A stretch of DNA of 64,000 bases from Phanerochaete sordida (lineage: Eukaryota > Basidiomycota > Agaricomycetes > Polyporales > Phanerochaetaceae), in NCBI GenBank assembly GCA_019973155.2, contig BPQB01000011.1, positions 434,001-498,000 of the forward strand. The letters run 5' to 3'. Below the pieces are notes generated by a model. That model ran no database searches. It had not been told where the DNA came from and worked only from the letters and a program-made list of their open reading frames with translations. Shown one piece after another: positions 57,444 through 64,000 of this stretch. Numbering within the stretch: the stretch's first letter is position 1; each line of letters opens with the position of its first letter. The translations under genes were made by a program, and so were the position numbers.

Positions 57444-59354
57444 ATGGGCTCGACTATACACGACATTGGCACATTCACCGCGCTCTCGACCCTGGTCGCG
57501 GGTGTGTACGCGCTCCTCCAGGCGTTCAAGTACATCCAGCGCACTGTCAAGGGCCAGAACCTCCCGCCTGGCCCCACTGGCCTGCCCTACCTCGGTACGC
57601 CTCCATGCCTGCGTTGTCCTTTCTCAGGCTGACCTCAATTATCAGGCTCCTTCCCCTTCCTGAGCCACTACCCTGAGCTTGTGCTCCACAAGTGGGCCCA
57701 GAAGTATGGCCCGCTCTACTCGATGTGGCTCGGCAACCAGTTCTTCTGCGTCGTCTCGGACCCGCAGATCGTGAAGGACCTCGTGATCACGAACGGCTCG
57801 GTCTTCTCGTCGCGCAAGGAGATGTTCATGAAGTCCAAGATCATCTTCGTCCGCCGCGGCATCACCGCCACCCCGTACGACGAGACCTGGCGCAAGCACC
57901 GCCGCCTCGCAGCGCAGTTCCTCGGCAACAAGAACATCCAGAACTACATGTCCGGCCTCGAGCTCGAGGTCGGCGACATGCTCCGCGCCCTCTACACCCG
58001 CGGCAAGGCGGGCGAGACCCCGGTCAACCCCCAGCCCCACGCCGGCCGCACCTCGCTCAACAACATCCTGACCATCGCCTTCGGTACCCGCACGGACAGC
58101 ATCGACCACCCGCTCGTCGGCCACTGGCTCAAGCACTCGCGCGAGTTCATGTAAGTCGCTCCCGCCTTCGCACAGTACGCGCGGCGCTGACGGGCCGCAC
58201 AGGAACTGCACGGGCCCCGTCTCGAACATGGTCGACTACGTGCCCATCCTCCGCAACTTCCCCAACTGGACGATGATCAACCGTGGCAAGCGCCTCCACC
58301 AGGGCCTCGTCGACACCTGCGGCGGCCTCATCAACGACATCGACCGCCGCATGAAGGCCGGCGAGGAGGTCCCCGACTGCATGGCCAAGTACCTGCTCAG
58401 CGTCAAGGAGGCCGAGAACCTGGACGACCTCGACATCATCTTCATCTGCTGCGCGTTCATGATCGGTGGTGTCGAGACGGTGCGTGCTCCTCGTGAGATA
58501 CAGCGGCTTCGAGCTGACAGGAGCCCCTGCAGACCGCGGCCATCAAGCAGTGGTTCTGCGCCCACATCCCCGCGTTCCCCGAGATGCAGGCCCGCGCCCA
58601 GGCTGAGATCGACAAGGTCGTTGGCCGTGACCGTGTTCCGAACGCCGCGGATGAGAAGAACCTGCCGTACACCCGTGCCATCATCAAGGTCGGTGTTGCA
58701 TTGCTCTGGTCCACCGGCACAGCACTGACAGGTGTATTCAGGAAATCGAGCGTGTCCACAACCCCTTCTGGCTCGGCACCCCGCACATGAGCACCGAGGA
58801 CTTCACCTACCGCGGCCAGTTCATCCCCAAGGGCACTGTCGTCATCATCAACACCGTGAGTCTGCCTCTGCGCCTACGCACAGGGTCCACGCTGACAGCT
58901 CCGCCAGTACACGATGCACATGGACCCGAAGCGCTTCCCCGAGCCCGAGAAGTTCAACGTGAGTCGCGTCCTGCTTTGACCCCGCCCAGCACTGAGCCCG
59001 CGCAGCCCGACCGCTACGTCAACGACCACTACTCGAACGCCGAGTCCGCCAACCTCGCGGACCCGTACCAGCGCGACCACTGGATGTTCGGTGCCGGGTA
59101 CGTCCTGCGGTGCCGCCGCGCCGCGCCACGCTGACCGCGCCTGCAGCCGCCGTATCTGCCCCGGTATCCCGCTCGCCGAGCAGGAGATCTTCCTCGCGAT
59201 CGCGGGCATCCTCTGGGCGTTCAACATGGAGCAGCTCGCCGACGAGCCGATCGACCTCAAGGAGTATGACGGTCTCTCTGGCCGCTCGCCCGTCCCCTTC
59301 CGCATCAAGATGACGCCCCGCGACTCGAAGGTCAAGGAGGTCCTCGCCCTCTGA
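57444..59354 (+). CDS. Cytochrome P450 monooxygenase, membrane-anchored
   Basis: Starts MGSTIHDIGTFTALSTLVAG with one N-terminal membrane anchor, then a Pro hinge (LPPGPTGLPYLG). About eight introns. Diagnostic motifs are all present: I-helix GGVETT (joined across an intron), K-helix EIER (ExxR), PEPEKFNPDRY (PERF region) and the haem loop FGAGRRICPG with the Cys thiolate, again split by an intron. The end is DSKVKEVLAL. The body is of the fungal E-class group I type (LWGN-like MWLGNQFFCVVSDP, RKHRRLAAQFLG). It will sit in the ER and need a P450 reductase. Subfamily and substrate cannot be given; neighbouring SDR and metallo-hydrolase genes make a shared small-molecule role conceivable but unproven. 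Confidence 0.92.
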
Positions 59355-59643
59355 GCAGCCCGCGACGCACGGGTCGAAGGAGCAGCGGTGTACTGAAAGG
59401 CGCAAGACGGCGCATCAGCATTGGCGGTCTGAACAAAGTGTTAATTAGAAATAGAAGGGATTGTGTCAGGGCATCGCGCTGTCATATATTGTAATCCGCA
59501 TACACGACGTTTCCAATGCATGGGCTTTCTGCAAAGCGTCAAACGGTTAGATCAGATGGAACACGGAACATGTCAGTATTTATTGCGGTACGCATGCGAG
59601 ACATGTCAGTCAAAACGGAGAGTAGCATGTATGGAGGAGGTCA
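59355..59643. other. Convergent spacer, P450 and MRD1
   Basis: About 290 nt of presumed 3' UTR of both genes. Nothing else seen. Confidence 0.5.
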
Positions 59644-62282
59644 TCACAGATCATCGTCCTCCACACCTCCATCGGTGACCATCTCCAGCTTCCTCTTCTT
59701 GCCGGGCATGCCCTTGCCGTCACCGAAGCCCAGGCCAGCCTTCTTGCGCAGCTCGTCGACGTCGACATTCGAGTCCTCCTCGGCCCACTGCAAGACAAGG
59801 TGGCGGCCGAGCAAGTGCGTGTGCTTGAGCGCGGCGTATGCGTTCTCGGCCTCGTGACGCGTGAGGAACTCGAGGAAGGCGAAGCCGCGCGAGCGGTGGT
59901 CGAACTTCTTGGGGAGGCGCACGCTCTTGAGCTGGCCGTGCGCGCCGAAGAGCTCGCGGATGTCCTTCTTCGTCGCCTCGAACGGCACGTTCTTCACGAT
60001 CATCTTCGTCGTGCGGCTCTTGCTCGCCGCCGCGTCCGGCTTCTCCTCCTCCGCGCCGCGCCCCGCGAACTTGACGACGAGCGCGTGTCCGTCGAGCGCG
60101 TAGCCCTGCATCGCCTTGAGCCCCTTCTTCGCGCCGTCCGCGCTCTTGAAGCCGACGAAGCCGTAGCCCATGCTCAGCCGCGCGTGCGGGTCGCCCGGTT
60201 TCTTCGGGTCGGGTTTCGTCTGCACGCGCGCGAACGCGAAGTCGGGCAGGTGCCGGAACGCCGCGGTGAACCGCTCGCTCGTCGTCGAAAAGGCGAGGTT
60301 CTTCACGAAGAGTGTCGACCCTCCGCTCAGTGGCGGCTCGTCTGCGGAGGGCGCGTCGGTGTCGGCGATCTTGACGGGTTCGGGCCCGGCGACAGTGACG
60401 GGGCCGTCTGCTGAAGAGGCAGGCTCGGCGAACATGCCCACGGGTCCCTTCTCGAGGTAGATGATGGAGTTGCCCATGCGGCGGTAGGCGACGGCCTTGA
60501 AGGCCTTCCGGCCCTCGTCGGGATGCAGGAACTCTACGACGGCCATCGTCCCTGCGGGCGGAACGAGCACACGTTGCAGTTTCCCATGGCCTTCGAAGAG
60601 TTCGCGAATCTGGTCCGCAGAGGTACCGTAGGGTATGTTCTTAACGAGAATCGTGGTATCGCTTCGCGCAACGCGAGGACCAGAAAGCGAGGAGAGGACG
60701 ACACCGTTGGTCTCGAGGAAGGATTTGGTCTCTTGGATGACATGCGTCTCCGCGAGTGCGAGTTTGACTGCGGCGTTGTCAGACTCGGGGTTGAGAATCT
60801 CGGACTTCGAGATGCTCATGCGGTCTGCAATAGACGATACGACGGCGTCGCTCTGAACAAAGGAAGTTGAGAATGAAATATATTGCAGTATAGACAAGTA
60901 CATACATTCATATATAGCATCCCCCAATTAAAATCCTTCCCCGCTGCCGCCTTCTTCTTCGTCTCCCGGTCCTCCTTCAACGACTTCTTTTTACCAACTT
61001 CCTCCACCGTCACCTTGCCTTTCCTATCGACCGCCGGAAGGATGTGGAGGAGACGACCCTGGAAGGATTTCTTGTCAAGCGACTCGTATGCAGCGACAGC
61101 CTTCTCTGGATCCGCGAAGGTGACATAGCCGAGACCCTTGGGTGCCTTGGTGACTGGATCGAGAGGTAGGTGTACCTGGAAGCAAGTCGAGTTAGTATTA
61201 GGTCTGACCATCGCAGCGTCGAGAAGGATCAGAAAAATAATTTCTACTACTGAAATCCCAGAATAAATCAGCATCCCCGTAGGTCAGCTGTCCCTATTCA
61301 TGTCTGTCATCTTGACAAACGACCGGATGGTCGCCAAAAGTGAGACGGAAGGCTTACCTGAGAGACCTCGCCGAATGACTGGAACAGCTGGAGCAACTCG
61401 TCGTCGGTACATGTGAACGCCAAGTTACGAAGGAAGAGGCGACCGGTTTGAAGGATGATGTTTTTCGCCTCATCAACTGGCGAGACTTTTGCAGGGGACT
61501 AGAGGTAGAGATGAGTGACAGAGCAAGGCTTTAGATCACAAAGACGTACCTCGCTGGGCTCCTCCATCTCAGCGTCTGACTGATCGAAGACCGTCTCAGC
61601 GGATTCTGACAGGTCAAGTGACGACTTCATATGTCGCTTGAGCCAGTCCATGTCCGACGCAGGCTCGCCGGTGACCACGTCTTCCTCTGAAGGCTGAGTG
61701 TCCTCTTTCGAGGCATGTGGCTGCTTCTTCGTCTTGGTCTTGGAAGAAGAGGCGACGCCTTGGGCTTCCTCCGCGGGGGTATCGTCGTCTTTCCATGAAG
61801 GGCCCTTGCGCGTCTGCATGACTTGCATGTACTCCTCGAGCTGCTCGTCCTTCTTGGACTTCTCCTTGCCCTTGGCGGGGAGCTTGCCCTTCGACGACTC
61901 ATCTTGGGAAGGCCTGTCCCCGGACGACGGGCCATCGAGACGCGGTCGCTTATTCGGTCGTGGTGCAGGAGCATCTTTCGCACCCTGAAAGTAACTGTAA
62001 GCTGAGGCTGGGCGAGTGAGATGCAGGACGACGAACCTCGATGGTCGTGACAGCGATCCTCGACGAGTGGATGAAGGTCTTGTCGTACCACTTCCTCGCC
62101 TTCTCAGCCTCTGCCTCAGTCTTGTACCCGACGAAGCCAAAGCGTCTCGACTGGCCGTTGGGCTTGAGGACGACCTTGACATCGGTGAGCGTGCCGCCGG
62201 GACCGTCCTTGGACTCGAAATGCTCACGAAGTTGCTGCTGCGTGAGGTATGCCGGTAGGTTCTTGACTATGAGACGCGACAT
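59644..62282 (-). CDS. MRD1: Mrd1, multiple RNA-recognition-motif protein for 18S rRNA maturation
   Basis: Starts MSRLIVKNLPAYLTQQQLRE at 62282 and ends VEDDDL at 59644, about 740 residues. Five RRMs are visible. RRM1 has LIVKNLP with RRFGFVGY. After a Lys/Asp/Glu-rich linker, RRM2 has GRLFLRNLAFTCTDDELL with GLGYVTFADP. RRM3 has TTILVKNIPYGTSADQI with MAVVEFLHP. RRM4 has STLFVKNLAFSTTSERF with GYGFVGF. RRM5 has KMIVKNVPFEATKKDI with RGFAFLEFLT. The end GLGFGDGKGMPGKKRKLE is basic. This five-RRM layout is that of yeast Mrd1, a nucleolar protein bound to the 35S pre-rRNA and U3 snoRNA and required for 18S production. Identification is secure; exon limits in the linker are less so. Confidence 0.92.
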
Positions 62283-62540
62283 GGTGAGTTATCCTGGGCT
62301 GTGTGGAAGGAAGATGTTGCCGGGGACGGGAGAGAAAGCGAGCATGGCGTCGAGAAAAAAAAAGCTGCAAAAAGCGCGGCTTAAATCGCCTTGGGCGCCT
62401 CACGGTGATTGCCGAAAGACTGGGCGTCTGCGTGGCTAGACGCCAATACTGCTCCAGAGCTCGCGGTGCGAGTCTCGAGACTCTCGACGCGACACTCACT
62501 TGTCCCTCTATAAAACCCTATCGCCTGATACTACACCAAC
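62283..62540. promoter_or_regulatory. Shared divergent promoter of MRD1 and prefoldin subunit 3
   Basis: Only 258 nt separate the two start codons. The region includes an A-run with a GC-rich flank and TATAAAA at 62519-62525, 22 nt before the prefoldin ATG. Both genes are housekeeping, which suits a shared promoter. Confidence 0.5.
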
Positions 62541-63406
62541 ATGGCGAGTGCTGCAGCGACAACGCAAGAACGCAACGCGAGGGGCATCCCAAAAGCTCCC
62601 TTCATCGTGAATACCTCTCTCTTCCCGTCACTTCGCTTCGCGCTAAAGTCAAGCATGACAGGCCGATGTCGCTGAGTTTCTCGGTGCTGAGCCCGAGGTG
62701 GAGGCTGCTCTGAAAGAGTTCCAAGCTGCACTCGCGTATGCACTCAGTCTATCGCTCACGGCTCGCTCGTGAACGAATCCCCTTGCAGGAAATACCGCTA
62801 CATGGATCACAATCTCGCACAGCGGCGGCGGAGCCTCGAGGACAAGATCCCCGACATCAAGAAGACATTGAGCATGATAGAATTTCTCAGGGAACGGCGA
62901 GTGAGTTAGTTCTGTGCGCATTATCTATCGCAGGCACGTAGCTGAGGACTTACTGGCTCTGCAGGAAGGGACGAAGTCCGACGACGAAGACGACCTTGAT
63001 CTCGACAACGAAGAGGATGCGGGCGAGAAGAAGGCTCTCAAGACCACCTTCGAGCTGAACGACACGTTATACGCGGAGGCAGAGCTCGAGGACACGGACA
63101 CAGTCTATCTGTGGCTAGGGGTACGCCGTCACTGTGCTTGCGCTCGCTCAAAGTCTTACAGTCGTCTAGGCAAATGTCATGCTCTCGTACAAGATACCCG
63201 AGGCGATCGCGCTGCTAAAGTCCAAACTCGAGTCTGCAGAAACCAGCCTGACGAACGTCATCGAAGACCTCGAGTTTCTGCGCGAGCAGATCACGGTGAT
63301 GGAGGTCAACACCGCGCGTGTTTACAACTGGGATGTGAAGCGGCGGAGAGAGCTGCGCGAGAAGGAAGCAATAGAAGGCGTGTCCTCCACAAAGGAGCAG
63401 AGCTGA
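62541..63406 (+). CDS. PAC10: Prefoldin subunit 3 (VBP1/Pac10)
   Basis: About five exons. The start [20 protein letters not shown] at 62541 is followed by [20 protein letters not shown] and then by [20 protein letters not shown], across an intron whose removal is required to keep frame. The central part has [20 protein letters not shown] (acidic loop), [14 protein letters not shown] beta hairpin sequence ([17 protein letters not shown]) and [19 protein letters not shown], then a C-terminal coiled coil ([20 protein letters not shown]) and the end SSTKEQS. Alpha-class prefoldin subunits form the hexamer that passes unfolded actin and tubulin to the CCT chaperonin in the cytosol. All parts look intact. 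Confidence 0.92.
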
Positions 63407-63775
63407 GCTCTCGACCGGACCAGATCATCCATAAGCGTTGTAGTGCTAATATACAAAGCGGCTTCCCGGTCAGCATTGTCTGAGCGTTCGACCTGACTCC
63501 CCTATGCCACGAAGCAGTTCGTTCAGGCAATGTCACCTTGTCTAGCTTGAACATGGACCAAGCTTGCTCGGGACAATGGACACGGCATGGAGGCCCAGGT
63601 CGTATTGGAGAATCAGCGCCAACAGACGTCGACCGCCACATACATATACTCGAAGAGGTCCATAAGGGCATAGAAAGCTGACCGGCAGCCGAGCACATTA
63701 TTACTGAGGGATATAGATCTATGTATGCGGCCTGATGGTACCTGTGACGGGCATGCAATAGCGTGGCTCGAGGAT
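63407..63775. other. Convergent intergenic region
   Basis: About 370 nt between the prefoldin stop and the stop of the gene at the right edge; presumed 3' UTRs, no gene seen. Confidence 0.5.
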
Positions 63776-64000
63776 TTAGTCCGTAGCAGCTGCCAAGAAG
63801 CTCTGAAGGCACCGTTAGCAGACGAGAAATACCAACGGCAAAGCACCACTCACTTCTCGCTCTTCCAAGAACTCCAGGTACGTCAGGGCAATAGCAACAT
63901 AGAAACTAGGCTGCACGCCGAGTTCTCGTTCCCTGCGCAGATCTACCTCAAGTACACCGAACGTCGATCCCACCGTCCACGCTGGTGTCCGATCGTGGTA
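63776..64000 (-). CDS. 3' end of an unidentified gene, cut by window edge
   Basis: On the minus strand the window edge enters an open frame reading RTPAWTVGSTFGVLEVDLRR, continuing FYVAIALTYLEFLEERE, then a GT-AG intron of about 50 nt (gtgagtgg to cttcag) and a last exon SFLAAATD with TAA at 63778-63776. The helical C-terminal residues and clean splice sites support a real gene. The family was not recognised. Confidence 0.6.

Noticed and set aside
1..64000. CRISPR arrays, rRNA genes or prokaryotic-type operons
   Set aside because: No regularly spaced repeats, no rRNA core sequences and all genes are spliced eukaryotic genes.

Overview
The window looks like nuclear DNA of a filamentous basidiomycete, most likely an Agaricomycete of the polypore type. 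Reasons: GC-rich coding sequence, genes broken by many 45-70 nt GT-AG introns, a velvet factor, an AKR1-type palmitoyltransferase, a fungal flavohemoglobin, Msb1/Mug8 and FMP46-like proteins, and expanded families of FMO, SDR, P450 and GH79 enzymes. No rRNA, convincing tRNA, CRISPR or bacterial-style operon was seen. Exon joins were checked base by base for the velvet gene, AKR1, GT17, the cupin, both acetyltransferases and the FMP46-like gene, and for most junctions of the first FMO; the other genes are outlined by start, stop and recognisable exons.

Layout. 1-1367 (-): 5' part of a secreted GH79 glucuronidase-like gene cut by the window edge. 1.4-4.5 kb: no gene recognised. 4.5-8.4 kb (+): velvet regulator with a very long Pro/His-rich tail. 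9.0-11.5 kb (+): AKR1. 11.8-30.6 kb is all minus strand: FMO-like monooxygenase 1, a GT17 glycosyltransferase, FMO-like monooxygenase 2, two adjacent GNAT acetyltransferases, a COQ8/ABC1 atypical kinase, a less GC-rich island with C2H2 zinc-finger coding, and a secreted Ser-rich protein. 32.1-34.7 kb: a small cupin (+) facing a flavohemoglobin (-). 36.6-40.1 kb (+): glycogen phosphorylase. 40.5-43.9 kb (-): Msb1/Mug8-like protein, divergent from an FMP46-like thioredoxin-fold protein (44.1-44.6 kb). 46.3-53.4 kb: three paralogous short-chain dehydrogenases (one +, two tandem -) around adenylosuccinate lyase. 55.3-59.4 kb (+): a metallo-beta-lactamase-fold protein and a P450. 59.6-62.3 kb (-): rRNA-processing factor Mrd1, divergent from prefoldin subunit 3 (62.5-63.4 kb). 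The right edge holds the 3' end of an unidentified minus-strand gene.

Two themes stand out. First, housekeeping genes (glycogen phosphorylase, ADE13, MRD1, prefoldin, COQ8, AKR1) alternate with recently duplicated accessory enzymes (two FMO, two GNAT, three SDR, plus P450, MBL and GH79). Second, the duplications left traces: SDR2 and SDR3 share more than 1 kb of upstream sequence in the same order, all three SDR genes have a TATA box at nearly the same distance from the start, and FMO1 has lost a splice donor that FMO2 keeps. Nothing proves a new biological system; the best candidates for follow-up are the duplicated SDR upstream blocks and the zinc-finger island.
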